In this document: positions 16,755-25,474 of the stretch, piece by piece | Numbering within the stretch: the stretch's first letter is position 1 | Layout of the letters: each line of letters starts with the position of its first letter | Assembly (NCBI GenBank): GCA_041658725.1 | Contig: JBAZZQ010000010.1 | Location: forward strand, 1 to 64,000 | DNA from: JBAZZQ01 sp041658725 | GTDB lineage: Bacteria; Planctomycetota; Phycisphaerae; JAAYCJ01 | Reading direction: 5' to 3' | Length of the DNA: 64,000 nt | Notes under the pieces: generated by a model | Database searches by the model: none | The model's input: the letters and a program-made list of their open reading frames with translations, nothing else | What the model was told of the DNA's origin: nothing | Program-made: the position numbers and the translations under genes

Positions 16755-17582
16755 TTGTTAATCGGCTACAAAAAGTGGTTTTTTAAGGGACTGGCGGCCT
16801 TGCTGCCAACTTTAATAACGTTGGCAATTTTGATGTATTTGATTTCGTTTATAAATGATAACTTTGGCAGATATATTGGTTTGGGGATAACTAAAGGAGC
16901 TGGGTGGATTTGGCCTGACTTGCATACTCCGAGTGGGGAAGAGGTGGAAAATTATCTTAAATCACGTGGGGTGACTGTTACTTCGATGGGGGAAAAAAGT
17001 TATCAAAAACTCTTCATTCAAGCTCGCCATGATCTTCGCGCAAAAAAATTGGATGAAGTGGGCCGAAGCTGGGTTATGGTCCTGGTAGGATTTGTCCTGG
17101 CTTTATTTTTGGTAACTTTTCTGGGATTATTCCTGGCGAGTTTTATTGGCAGAACATTGTGGCAGACCCTGGAATCGACGATTATTCGAATTCCCATCGT
17201 TAAACAGATTTATCCTTACGTTAAACAGGTAACGGATTATGTTTTTGGTCAGAAAAAACTCGATTTTTCCCGTGTTGTGGCGGTTCAGTATCCTCGGCTG
17301 GGGGTTTGGTCTCTTGGATTCGTTACAGGACCCGCGATCAGCTCCTTTCAGGAGATGGATAGTGAAGGGAGGGAGTATGTTACCGTCTTTATTCCAACGA
17401 GTCCGACCCCTTTTACGGGGTTTGTGATAACGGCACTCAAGCAAGACGTTCTGGATTTACCCCTGACCATCGACCAGGTTTTTAGATTTCTTATCAGTGG
17501 AGGAGTCGTCAGCCCGGAGATTACCCTATTATCTGCCGATAATGAAAATAAAGAAGCGAATAGTGGCAAGGACGGTGTATAG
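16755..17582 (+). CDS. DUF502 family membrane protein
   Basis: 275 aa, starting at TTG with GGAG 8 nt upstream. Two strong membrane helices (about 10-32 and 112-135) flank a loop. The second part carries the DUF502 signatures IPIVKQIYPYVKQVTDYVF and VFIPTSPTPFTGFV, the latter including the conserved PTxPxPxxG turn. The family is widespread in bacteria and related to plant COV proteins; its function is unknown, with a membrane-trafficking or envelope role suggested. The plus-strand run hpf-ptsN-HPr-ptsI follows closely, so it may be the first gene of that unit, in the place where rpoN is found in proteobacteria. Confidence 0.87.
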   Translation: MLIGYKKWFFKGLAALLPTLITLAILMYLISFINDNFGRYIGLGITKGAGWIWPDLHTPSGEEVENYLKSRGVTVTSMGEKSYQKLFIQARHDLRAKKLDEVGRSWVMVLVGFVLALFLVTFLGLFLASFIGRTLWQTLESTIIRIPIVKQIYPYVKQVTDYVFGQKKLDFSRVVAVQYPRLGVWSLGFVTGPAISSFQEMDSEGREYVTVFIPTSPTPFTGFVITALKQDVLDLPLTIDQVFRFLISGGVVSPEITLLSADNENKEANSGKDGV

Positions 17583-17625
17583 CGGTTACAATTAACTTTA
17601 AACCTTGTTTCGAAAGGAGAGACAC

Positions 17626-17955
17626 ATGCAAGTAACGATTATCGGAAGACACATGGACGTTCCACAGGATTTAAAACGGTATATTGAAGAAAAGGCCCAA
17701 AAGCTTCCTCATTACTATGATCGGGTTATGGCGGTCGAAGTTTTGGTCGAAGGAGAACACTCCGCCAAACGGGTGGAGCTGGTGGTAACAGTTGCCGGTC
17801 ATGAGAATTTTGTCGCGCAGGAAAAAGGGGACGATATTTTTGCCTGTTTTGATATCTGTATTGGCCATATTGAAAAACAGTTAACGCGGTTTAAAGATCG
17901 CATCCGAGATAAAAAGCATCGTGTCCGAACCGGCCAGGAAGAGACAGAGGCCTAG
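17626..17955 (+). CDS. hpf: Ribosome hibernation promoting factor, short form
   Basis: 109 aa, a single RaiA/HPF domain: MQVTIIGRHMDVPQDLKRYI, KLPHYYDRVMAVEVLV and DIFACFDICIGHIEKQLTRF are the family strands and helices. The C-terminal dimerisation domain of long HPF is absent. It binds the decoding centre of idle ribosomes. AAAGGAG precedes the ATG at good spacing. It lies immediately upstream of ptsN, the same neighbourhood as in the rpoN-hpf-ptsN cluster of proteobacteria, linking ribosome idling to the regulatory PTS. Confidence 0.92.
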   Translation: MQVTIIGRHMDVPQDLKRYIEEKAQKLPHYYDRVMAVEVLVEGEHSAKRVELVVTVAGHENFVAQEKGDDIFACFDICIGHIEKQLTRFKDRIRDKKHRVRTGQEETEA

Positions 17956-17991
17956 TATGGGCGTGCCAATATCTTTGGGCAATATACGAGC

Positions 17992-18047
17992 CGCGACCGT
18001 GATGGAACGGGTGATTATTTTTTGTCACCCGTTCCATCACGGTCGCG
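17992..18047. terminator. Strong hairpin after hpf, built on the GCGACCGTGA repeat
   Basis: Perfect 23-nt arms (17992-18014 and 18025-18047) enclose a 10-nt T-rich loop. The arm contains the GCGACCGTGATGG variant of the dispersed repeat. It could attenuate transcription between hpf and ptsN; there is no T run after the stem. Confidence 0.6.
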
Positions 18048-18115
18048 TGCGTAGAAGAGAAGAGTGGTAATCGATTGTTGAATTTGTTATATTATAAACT
18101 TTTGAGGGTTTCTAA

Positions 18116-18586
18116 ATGAAACTGGCGGACATCATTGTTAAAGAGGCCATTATTGCGGATTTGCAGGCAAAGGATCGCGATGGTGTGGTCAAGGAAATGG
18201 TTGATAAGCTTGTCGAGGTCGGGCGGTTGGGCGCCAAGGAAGCACCGGAAATAATCAAGTCGATCATTAAACGTGAGAAGCAGGGCAGCACGGGTTTCGG
18301 CAAGGGAGTTGCCGTTCCGCACGTGAAACATACGGGATCAAAGTCCCTGGTGGCCACGATCGGAAGAAGCAGCGGCGGGGTGGATTTCGCTGCGCTGGAT
18401 CGTGCTCCGGTTTATATCGTGGTCCTGCTTTTGTCCTCGCCTGATAACCCGGAGGAACATTTACAGGCCATGGAAACGATCTTCCGGCATCTCCAGCGAG
18501 ACAACTTCAGGAAGTTTTTGAGGCAGGCCCAGAATGTGGGTCAGATTATCGAGCTGATCAATGAGGCCGAGGAGATACCTGCCTAG
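18116..18586 (+). CDS. ptsN: PTS EIIA-Ntr-type phosphocarrier (PtsN-like)
   Basis: 156 aa, one EIIA domain of the fructose/nitrogen class. The phospho-acceptor histidine lies in GVAVPHVKH (His69), and family blocks GSTGFGKGVAVPH and VLLLSSPDNPEEHLQ are intact. It accepts phosphate from HPr and, in known systems, regulates transport or kinases rather than moving sugar. It is followed by HPr and EI genes and no EIIB or EIIC gene is seen in the window, so a regulatory PTS is likely. Confidence 0.92.
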   Translation: MKLADIIVKEAIIADLQAKDRDGVVKEMVDKLVEVGRLGAKEAPEIIKSIIKREKQGSTGFGKGVAVPHVKHTGSKSLVATIGRSSGGVDFAALDRAPVYIVVLLLSSPDNPEEHLQAMETIFRHLQRDNFRKFLRQAQNVGQIIELINEAEEIPA

Positions 18587-18638
18587 GCGATTACAAGAAA
18601 GTCTGCAAAGGCAACCTCTCCAGGGAAAGGAAAGCAAC

Positions 18639-19040
18639 GTGAGCCAGGTAAATGGACAACTTCCTCTCTATCGAGAAAACGATGATATGTCGTGGTCTGT
18701 CAAGGCAGACCCTGCTATTAATGAATGCAAGGCAAATAAAAAAATGACAGAATCGCCGACCAATGACGGCAACATGATTGTAAGACAGGTGGAGATATCC
18801 AATAAAATGGGTCTGCATGCCAGACCGGCTATGCAATTTGTGGATTTGGCGAATAAGTTTACCAGTCAGATTAGTGTATGCAAAAATACGCAGTGCGTAA
18901 ACGCCAAGAGCATTATGGAGCTCCTACTGCTGGCGGCGGGAGCGGGTACTGTATTAAGCATAAAAGCCGAGGGGTCCGATGCCGACGAGGCGGTTGAAGC
19001 CCTGATTAAGTTGGTTGACGGCAAATTCGGTGAAGAATAA
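18639..19040 (+). CDS. ptsH: HPr-like phosphocarrier with N-terminal extension
   Basis: The C-terminal 88 residues are a complete HPr: phospho-histidine in MGLHARPAMQFVDLANKF (His60) and the serine equivalent to Ser46 in NAKSIMELL (Ser91), the HPr-kinase site of many bacteria. About 45 extra residues of low similarity precede it if translation begins at GTG 18639, which has the best Shine-Dalgarno site (AAGGAAAG) and lies just after ptsN. Internal ATGs at 18744 and 18774 would give shorter, more typical forms. The extension may be real or the start may be at 18744. Confidence 0.88.
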   Translation: MSQVNGQLPLYRENDDMSWSVKADPAINECKANKKMTESPTNDGNMIVRQVEISNKMGLHARPAMQFVDLANKFTSQISVCKNTQCVNAKSIMELLLLAAGAGTVLSIKAEGSDADEAVEALIKLVDGKFGEE

Positions 19041-19063
19041 AGAATTAAAGGGCGTTAAATTTC

Positions 19064-20830
19064 ATGGAAATTAAGAAAGGGATCGCGGTTTCTCCGGGAT
19101 TGGCGATAGCGCCGGCCATGGTGCTTGATGCCCAGGAATTCCGCATCTCTCAGCGCCGGGTGAACCCTTCGGATGTGCCTCACGAGTTGGAATTGATGCA
19201 AAAGGCGATCACCGGATCGATCGGCGAGATCAACCAGCTTCGCGTACAGGTGGCGGACAAGCATGGTCAGGAGACGGCGAGGATTTTTGACTTTCACCTG
19301 GCGATTTTGGACGATCCCCAGGTTTGCCGACGAATGGAACAGTCCGTGGTGGAAGAGAATTATTCCGCCGCTTACGCCGTGTCCCTGGAAATGCGGCGTC
19401 ACGTGCGTGATTTTTTGGAAATTAACGACCAGTATTTCAGCGAGCGCGTCAAGGACGTGTACGATGTGGAGCGGCGATTGCTGCGACACCTGGTCGGTGG
19501 GCGCAAGGAAGGGTTGGCTCATCTTTTGAGCGACGCGATTGTCATCGCGCACGATTTGACCCCCTCCCAGACCGCGAGCCTGGATCGCAAGCATGTTCTT
19601 GGTTTTGCCACCGATGCCGGTGGTCTGACCAGTCACACGGCAATCGTGGCCCGTGCCCAGGGAATTCCAGCGGTGGTGGGACTCAACGACATCACAGCCG
19701 ACACCAGTCCGGGAGACCTGATCATTATCGATGGTAATCGCGGGATTGTGATTATCGATCCCGACGAGCATACTCTGGAAGAAATTCGCCAGCAGCAGGA
19801 AGAGCACATCCTGGTGGTGGCGAATCTGGCGGAATTGCGGTCGCTGCCGGCCGTCACGAAAGACGATCACCGGATAACGCTTTTGGGGAATATCGAATTT
19901 CCCCACGAGGCCGACGATTGCATCAAGACCGGAGCGGAAGGGATCGGGTTGTATCGGACGGAATTTTTATACTTAAGCAGCGAGCGCGAACCGACGGAAG
20001 AAGAGCATTACGAAGCCTACGTGACCGTGTTGGAAGCGGCCGGAGACAAGCCGGTGATTATCCGCACTCTCGATCTTGGAGCCGACAAATTCACTCAGGC
20101 CCGGACCAGCGAGCCGGAGCGAAACCCGTTCCTGGGGTGCCGGTCGATTCGATATTGCCTGAGGCATTTGAATATCTTCAAGCGTCAGCTTCGGGCTATT
20201 CTGCGGGCTTCGGTGAAGGGGAATCTCAAGATCATGCTCCCTCTGATCACCCAGTTGACGGAGTTGCGGCAGACCAAAATGATCATCAACGACGTGATGG
20301 AAGATTTGGAAGAAGAGGGGCAGGAATTTCGTCGGGATATTCCGGTCGGGGTGATGATCGAGACCCCTGCGGCGGCGATTAAGGCCACGTCCTTGGCGCG
20401 GGAAGCCGATTTCTTCAGTATCGGAACCAACGATTTAATTCAATACACCCTGGCCGTTGATCGTGGGAATGAACGGGTCGCCAGTATGTATACGGCCACG
20501 GATCCTGCCGTAATACGGCTGATGCGCGATGTGATTCGTCATGCCGGTCGGGCGGAGATTAACGTGTCGTTGTGCGGTGAAATGGCGGGACAACCCGAAT
20601 TCACCCTCCTTCTGCTTGGACTGGGGTTGAAGACCTTTTCCATGAATCCTCATGCCATACCGGAGATTAAACGGATGATCCGATCCGTGACCATGGACCA
20701 AGCCCGGTCGGTGGCTCGGCAGGTTCTGAAACTGGATACGGACCGGCAGGTTCTGAGCTTTCTGTTTGAAGAAACACGCAAGGTTCTCCCGGGATTTGTA
20801 AGTTCGGGCACGTCCCTGGGGTTGCATTAA
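19064..20830 (+). CDS. ptsI: Phosphoenolpyruvate--protein phosphotransferase (PTS enzyme I)
   Basis: Takes phosphate from PEP and passes it to HPr. The 588-aa length fits classical EI without the GAF domain of PtsP. The phospho-histidine is in GGLTSHTAIVARAQGIPAVVG (His near 191). The C-terminal TIM barrel has MLPLITQLTELRQTK, VGVMIETPAAAI, FFSIGTNDLIQYTLAVDR and VSLCGEMAGQPEF with the catalytic cysteine. It begins 23 nt after the HPr gene. With ptsN and HPr it forms a closed phosphorelay whose outputs are not visible here. Confidence 0.97.
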   Translation: MEIKKGIAVSPGLAIAPAMVLDAQEFRISQRRVNPSDVPHELELMQKAITGSIGEINQLRVQVADKHGQETARIFDFHLAILDDPQVCRRMEQSVVEENYSAAYAVSLEMRRHVRDFLEINDQYFSERVKDVYDVERRLLRHLVGGRKEGLAHLLSDAIVIAHDLTPSQTASLDRKHVLGFATDAGGLTSHTAIVARAQGIPAVVGLNDITADTSPGDLIIIDGNRGIVIIDPDEHTLEEIRQQQEEHILVVANLAELRSLPAVTKDDHRITLLGNIEFPHEADDCIKTGAEGIGLYRTEFLYLSSEREPTEEEHYEAYVTVLEAAGDKPVIIRTLDLGADKFTQARTSEPERNPFLGCRSIRYCLRHLNIFKRQLRAILRASVKGNLKIMLPLITQLTELRQTKMIINDVMEDLEEEGQEFRRDIPVGVMIETPAAAIKATSLAREADFFSIGTNDLIQYTLAVDRGNERVASMYTATDPAVIRLMRDVIRHAGRAEINVSLCGEMAGQPEFTLLLLGLGLKTFSMNPHAIPEIKRMIRSVTMDQARSVARQVLKLDTDRQVLSFLFEETRKVLPGFVSSGTSLGLH

Positions 20831-20844
20831 ATGATTTATGATTT

Positions 20845-21477
20845 ATGATTTTGAGACAAATATTAGAGTTGGAATTTTCGATTGAAGGTATGCTTCGATT
20901 CCTTTCGCATCTGGAGTTGCAGCATTTTTTCTCCAGGTTGGCGTTGCGAGCGAACTTGCCGGTTTATTTCACGCAGGGGTTTAATCCGCGTCCCCGCATC
21001 AGCCTTCCCGTTCCTCGCTCGGTGGGGATCGGTTCCTGGGATGACCGGGCGAGAATCGAGATGGAAGAAAATATCGATCCCGCCGAGGCGATGGAAAAGC
21101 TTCGCGGTTTCGTGCCCTTCGAGCTGGAGTTCAAACGCGCGTGGATGACCGAGCCTGGGCGATTGGAGCGTGTCAACGCGATTGAATGGCAGATCGACCT
21201 TGACGGGTTGGACCCCGAAACGATTTCATCGAGGATCGGCGAAATCCTGGCCGGACCGGTCAACATGACCCGACGAGCCAAAAAAACGGATAAAGAATAT
21301 TCGGTCGATTTTCGACCGCTGATCCTGGAAATGTCCCGGCAGGAGAATTTTCTGCGGGCGAAAATCGCCTATACTCCGCAGGGAAGCATTAGGCCGGGAG
21401 AATTACTGGAAATTCTGCACTTGCCTAAAAAGGAATTTTTAGGCAGAATGACCCGAATAAAAACTTATTGGAATTGA
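20845..21477 (+). CDS. DUF2344 (TIGR03936) protein
   Basis: 210 aa. The N-terminal block LEFSIEGMLRFLSHLELQHF and the motif YFTQGFNPRPRISLPVPRSVGI are diagnostic of TIGR03936, proteins usually found next to, or fused to, a B12-binding radical SAM protein. Here that partner is absent, and RNase G/E follows after 14 nt, another known neighbour. Function is unknown, with a link to RNA modification or processing suggested by context. Its start lies in a triple ATGATTT repeat, so the exact first codon is uncertain. Confidence 0.85.
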   Translation: MILRQILELEFSIEGMLRFLSHLELQHFFSRLALRANLPVYFTQGFNPRPRISLPVPRSVGIGSWDDRARIEMEENIDPAEAMEKLRGFVPFELEFKRAWMTEPGRLERVNAIEWQIDLDGLDPETISSRIGEILAGPVNMTRRAKKTDKEYSVDFRPLILEMSRQENFLRAKIAYTPQGSIRPGELLEILHLPKKEFLGRMTRIKTYWN

Positions 21478-21491
21478 AGAGGTAACAGAAC

Positions 21492-23225
21492 TTGGAAAAG
21501 TTAATGTTGATCAATGATGTTCGGAGCGAGGAATGCCGAATCGCCATCGTCAATAATGGCAAGCTCGATGAATTGTTCTCCGAGCGGGCCTCGGCGGAAT
21601 CGCATGTTGGAAACATTTACAAGGGGCGGATCACCAACGTGGAGCCGAGCATTCAGGCGGCCTTTATCGATTTCGGCTTTGAGAAAAATGGTTTTTTGCA
21701 TATTTCCGACGTGCATCCGCAGTATTTTTCCCGCCCGCAGCAGCAACGTCGTCGCAATGAGAGCGTCAAGGAGCGGGTGGGTCAAAAAACTCCTCGTCGC
21801 GAACGTCCTCCCATTCAGCACTGTCTTCGACGAGGGCAGGAAGTGGTGGTGCAGATGACCAAGGAAGGGATCGGAAGCAAAGGACCGACGCTGACCACCT
21901 ATATCAGTATTCCAGGCCGGTATCTGGTCATGATGCCGGGAATGAGCCGGTTGGGCATATCACGAAAAATCGAGGACGAGGAGGTTCGGACAAAATTGCG
22001 GCAGGTGGTTTCCGAACTGGAGTTGCCCGACAATATCGGGTTTATCGTTCGCACCGCCGGGATCGACCGCAGCAAGCGGGAATTACAGAGGGACTTGAAT
22101 TATCTCAAGCGGCTGTGGAAAGTGGTCCAGCATCGGATCAACACGTCCAAAAGCCCGGTCGAAGTGTACCAGGAATCCGATCTGGTGACGCGCACGATAC
22201 GCGATATTTTTACTCCCGAAATTGAGAGGATCATCGTGGATGACCCACAAATCGCCCAAAAGGCCAGGGATTTTCTCGGAATCGTGATGCCCCGCTATCA
22301 GGAACGCGTGGAATTGTATGAGGATAAGATTCCCCTGTTTTACAAATACACCGTCGAGGATCAACTCATCCAGATCACTTCCCGCCGGGTGGATTTGGCT
22401 AGCGGTGGATTTATCGTTATCGATCAGGCCGAAGCCCTGGTGGCCATCGACGTCAACAGCGGGAAATTCAAGTTGTCTTCCGACGCCGAGCGTACGGCGC
22501 TGGAGATCAACCTCGAAGCCGCCGACGAAATTATGCGCCAACTAAAACTGCGCGACATGGGCGGAGTGATCGTGATCGATTTTATCGATATGCGAATGGA
22601 AAATCACCGCCGGGAAGTCGAGCGCACGGTCCGCGAGGCCCTGAAAAACGATCGTGCCAAGACCAAAGTCCTGAAAATGAGTCAGTTCGGGATTATTGAA
22701 CTGACCCGTCAGCGGGTCAGGCCTTCGCGCGAACGATCTCTCTATGTCGATTGCTCGTACTGCGGCGGAGCAGGGCAGATTAAAACTCCTGAATCCATCA
22801 GCCTCGACATTATGAGGCTGATCCAGCTTGCCCTGTATCAGCAAAATGTCGAACTGCTCGAAGTCACTTTACCTTCCAGCGTTTTTGAATATCTCCACAA
22901 TCGCCGAAATCGCGAATTGCTTCGGCTGGAAGAAGATACGAAGAAAAAGATTCGTCTGTATCTGGGAAAGGACCTTTCGCCCGAAGCGGTTGGGATCAAA
23001 TGTTTCGACGTCAGGGATCAGGAAATTCCGTTGGAACATATAGGCCATCTTCCAGGAATCAAAGACGCAAAAATCGTCGAATTGAGATCCTCGCACGTTC
23101 GCCCCAGACATGAGGAGCAAAAAAGCGGTAGGCACGCTCCTGAAATTGAGTATCGTCCGCCGGAAGAACTGGTCGAAAACGATACTTTAATGCTGGAAAA
23201 CAGCACGCCTCTGGATGAGGAGTAG
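21492..23225 (+). CDS. rng: Ribonuclease G/E family endoribonuclease
   Basis: 577 aa, TTG start. It has an N-terminal S1 domain (about 37-130, GNIYKGRITNVEPSIQAAF) with a basic insert (RRRNESVKERVGQKTPRRE), then the catalytic core with AIDVNSGKF and VIVIDFIDM carrying the metal-binding aspartates. A zinc-link cysteine pair (DCSYCGGAG, near residue 420) follows. The long C-terminal scaffold of RNase E is missing; only about 60 extra residues follow. It processes rRNA precursors and mRNA. It is coupled to the DUF2344 gene by a short gap. Confidence 0.95.
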   Translation: MEKLMLINDVRSEECRIAIVNNGKLDELFSERASAESHVGNIYKGRITNVEPSIQAAFIDFGFEKNGFLHISDVHPQYFSRPQQQRRRNESVKERVGQKTPRRERPPIQHCLRRGQEVVVQMTKEGIGSKGPTLTTYISIPGRYLVMMPGMSRLGISRKIEDEEVRTKLRQVVSELELPDNIGFIVRTAGIDRSKRELQRDLNYLKRLWKVVQHRINTSKSPVEVYQESDLVTRTIRDIFTPEIERIIVDDPQIAQKARDFLGIVMPRYQERVELYEDKIPLFYKYTVEDQLIQITSRRVDLASGGFIVIDQAEALVAIDVNSGKFKLSSDAERTALEINLEAADEIMRQLKLRDMGGVIVIDFIDMRMENHRREVERTVREALKNDRAKTKVLKMSQFGIIELTRQRVRPSRERSLYVDCSYCGGAGQIKTPESISLDIMRLIQLALYQQNVELLEVTLPSSVFEYLHNRRNRELLRLEEDTKKKIRLYLGKDLSPEAVGIKCFDVRDQEIPLEHIGHLPGIKDAKIVELRSSHVRPRHEEQKSGRHAPEIEYRPPEELVENDTLMLENSTPLDEE

Positions 23226-23237
23226 GAACCAAATTTT

Positions 23238-23322
23238 GGGGTGGCATGGGCAAGTATTCTTGCCCGTGTCCTTTGGTATATGCGAGGAAAAACACGGGCA
23301 ATAAGAATTGCCCATGCCACCC
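23238..23322. repeat. Long palindromic repeat after rng
   Basis: The left arm starts GGGTGGCATGGGCAAG and ends TTGCCCGTGT; the right arm from 23292 is the imperfect reverse complement. Each arm is about 31 nt and contains a nested GGGCAA...TTGCCC inversion. It may act as a terminator for rng. Confidence 0.8.
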
Positions 23323-23466
23323 AACACCATGAACTTATGCGCCCCCCCTGTGCTTTCACATCCTTCTGTTTGAACAATATTGAATTTTAATACAAAAATC
23401 TTTCACTTTGTTGAGATTTAGCCTTGACAATATTCAAATCTTCGGATATGTTACTCATGGTGGATT

Positions 23467-23826
23467 ATGCCGATCTTGAGTACCCGATGTCCGTATTGTT
23501 TCGGTCAGATGGAAGTAGCGGCGATGCATTGCACGCACTGCCGGACGAAGGTGGAGTCTCGCTTCGAACCGACAGCTCTGCTTCGGTTAAGCCCCGAACA
23601 GCAGGAGCTGGCCGTCAAATTCATTCTTGCCTCGGGCAACCTTAAGGAGCTTGCCATCCAGGAAGGGGTCAGCTATCCGACGATCCGGGGACGAATCGAC
23701 CGATTGATGGAAATTCTTCGCAGCGAAAAGAGCGCCGATGCCGACCGGAGGTCGGCCATCCTCGACGCCGTCGAAGAAAAACGAATCACCGCCGATGACG
23801 CGGCGAAACTGCTGAAAAAATCATAA
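23467..23826 (+). CDS. DUF2089 zinc-ribbon/HTH protein
   Basis: 119 aa. It starts with a zinc ribbon (Cys8, Cys11, Cys22, Cys25), followed by RFEPTALLRLSPEQQELAVKFI and a helix-turn-helix with VSYPTIRGRIDRLMEIL, the DUF2089 pattern. The tail (ILDAVEEKRITADDAAKLL) resembles the short SHOCT-like helices in the next two proteins. It is probably a DNA-binding regulator. It lies 21 nt before the first of two paralogous membrane proteins and may regulate or sense with them. Confidence 0.85.
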   Translation: MPILSTRCPYCFGQMEVAAMHCTHCRTKVESRFEPTALLRLSPEQQELAVKFILASGNLKELAIQEGVSYPTIRGRIDRLMEILRSEKSADADRRSAILDAVEEKRITADDAAKLLKKS

Positions 23827-23847
23827 TGCTTTGAGAGGAGTATGACA

Positions 23848-24615
23848 ATGACGATCTTAGGTATCTTGTTGATCGTGGCCGTGGCCGTGGGATTTATCTT
23901 ATTTATCATCGGACTGATTATGCTCTTTAAGAGATCGCGGGTTTCCTCGGAACCCTTGCCGACCGAAGAATCTCGGCCGGACAATGTGGATGAGCGCAAA
24001 CGGATTCTGGAAATGTTGGCGGAGGGAAAAATCACCAACGCCGACGCTGATCGATTGCTTTCGGAGTCCTCCGCGGAAAACACTGCAAGGGAAAAAACGT
24101 CCTCACTGCATTATCGCCGCGGTGTCAATTGGCCTCGATGGGTCGCGGGGTTTGTTTTGCTTCTTTTGGGGTTTGGTCTGCTTCTTTTCCCGTTTTTGGT
24201 CTACTACAGGAGGTCTGTTAGTCATGATAATATAATCGTGGCCGCCGGACATTCTCAGCCATTTAAACCGGGACTTTCTTCCTCGTATGTACATCCGTGG
24301 GGAACCACGATGCCCGTTTTTCAATCCCAAAGCATTCATAAAACGGGCAGACAGACAATTATTGCCCCTTCAATACTGTTCATGATGATTCCCGTTGCGG
24401 TTGCCATAATGATTTTTTGGTTTTGGATGCTCATCGACTGTATCCGCCGTCCGGTTGAGATGTTTCCCGGACTCTTTTCCTCCTCGCCGCCGGGCACAGG
24501 GGTAAAAATATTTTGGCTCTTTCTGATTTTCTTTTTTCATATTATCCCGACGATTGTTTACTACTTTGTTGTTTATCGAAATCCTTATACCGTTATGCCG
24601 AAATTACAAACATAA
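23848..24615 (+). CDS. Membrane protein with SHOCT-like segment (paralogue 1)
   Basis: About 255 aa. Helix 1 (about 3-26) is followed by a cytoplasmic SHOCT-like helical hairpin (ERKRILEMLAEGKITNADADRLL, split in the paralogue as ERRRILDMVAGGQVS), then three helices. The third contains FWFWMLIDCIRRP, a block seen in PLD-nuclease N-terminal-like membrane modules. ATG 23848 is preferred over 23842 because AGGAG is 7 nt upstream of it and only 1 nt from the other. The function is unknown; the duplicate at 24733 shares the same order of parts. Confidence 0.7.
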   Translation: MTILGILLIVAVAVGFILFIIGLIMLFKRSRVSSEPLPTEESRPDNVDERKRILEMLAEGKITNADADRLLSESSAENTAREKTSSLHYRRGVNWPRWVAGFVLLLLGFGLLLFPFLVYYRRSVSHDNIIVAAGHSQPFKPGLSSSYVHPWGTTMPVFQSQSIHKTGRQTIIAPSILFMMIPVAVAIMIFWFWMLIDCIRRPVEMFPGLFSSSPPGTGVKIFWLFLIFFFHIIPTIVYYFVVYRNPYTVMPKLQT

Positions 24616-24628
24616 TTTTCACCACTCG

Positions 24629-24686
24629 TAACGAGCCGCGACCGTAAGGGAGCGGGTTCTTAAAGAACCGCCCGACTGCCGTCGGG
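24629..24686. repeat. Copy of the GAGCCGCGACCGT repeat with hairpins
   Basis: ACGAGCCGCGACCGTAAGGG is the inverted form of the core at 6674-6697. A hairpin GCGGGTTCT/AGAACCGC and a second, CCCGAC/GTCGGG, follow. Confidence 0.65.
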
Positions 24687-24732
24687 GGCTAGTTAAAAGT
24701 TCATGGTCATAGATTTTTATAGGGAGTTGATT

Positions 24733-25470
24733 ATGGAAGTCCTTATTGTCGGAATCGTGTTTTTGTTCGTGCTGCTTGCTCTGGCAATTATCATCCTTGG
24801 GCCGGTGGCATTGGTGGTGGCGGGGATCGTATTGATTACCAAAGCAGTGAGTGGCGGGAAATCCTCCGCGCCGCCGGGTTCGGACGAGGTCAAGCCGCTC
24901 ACCAACGGCAATCTGAACGAATATCTTCAGGAGCGCAGGCGAATTTTGGATATGGTCGCCGGGGGGCAGGTCAGTCCGGAAGACGGCGAACGATTGTTGG
25001 CAGCCCTCGAGCAAAAAGGGATCATCGCCCAGGGCCAGGGGCTGCTCCAGCAGTCCAAAATGAACACCAATTGGTTTCTCATTATCGCGGGAATTGTCCT
25101 GCTTCTATTCGTCATCCTGCCCGTGCTGTTCCAATTGCTGGCGATCGCGATTCCCCGGGCCCGGCTGCAATTTCCGAACCTGAACAATCTTCCGACTTTA
25201 CCGGCGATTCCGACAATGGGTATCGGCCTGGGTGTCCTGACCGCCGGTCACGGTATCATTTCATTGTTGCTCTTTGCGTTCTGGATATGGATGCTCGTTG
25301 ATTGCATTCGCCGCCCGACCGACTCATTCCAGCGAATTGCCCCTCTAAGCCGCGGTGCGGAATACGACAAGATTATCTGGCTGATCGGGTTGATCGTTTT
25401 GAGCCTCATCGCGGCGGCGGTGTATTTCCTGGTGATCTACCACCCGGCAAGGAAAATGCATAATCCCTAG
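24733..25470 (+). CDS. Membrane protein with SHOCT-like segment (paralogue 2)
   Basis: 245 aa. The parts mirror the previous gene: helix 1 (about 3-28), a soluble segment with RRRILDMVAGGQVSPEDGERLLAAL, then helices near 103-128 and 155-190 with FWIWMLVDCIRRP, and a final helix. AGGGAG is 6 nt before ATG 24733, which is preferred over an in-frame ATG 30 nt earlier. The DUF2089 regulator-like gene and the two paralogues appear to form a small operon. The function is unknown. Confidence 0.7.
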   Translation: MEVLIVGIVFLFVLLALAIIILGPVALVVAGIVLITKAVSGGKSSAPPGSDEVKPLTNGNLNEYLQERRRILDMVAGGQVSPEDGERLLAALEQKGIIAQGQGLLQQSKMNTNWFLIIAGIVLLLFVILPVLFQLLAIAIPRARLQFPNLNNLPTLPAIPTMGIGLGVLTAGHGIISLLLFAFWIWMLVDCIRRPTDSFQRIAPLSRGAEYDKIIWLIGLIVLSLIAAAVYFLVIYHPARKMHNP

Positions 25471-25474
25471 TAAT

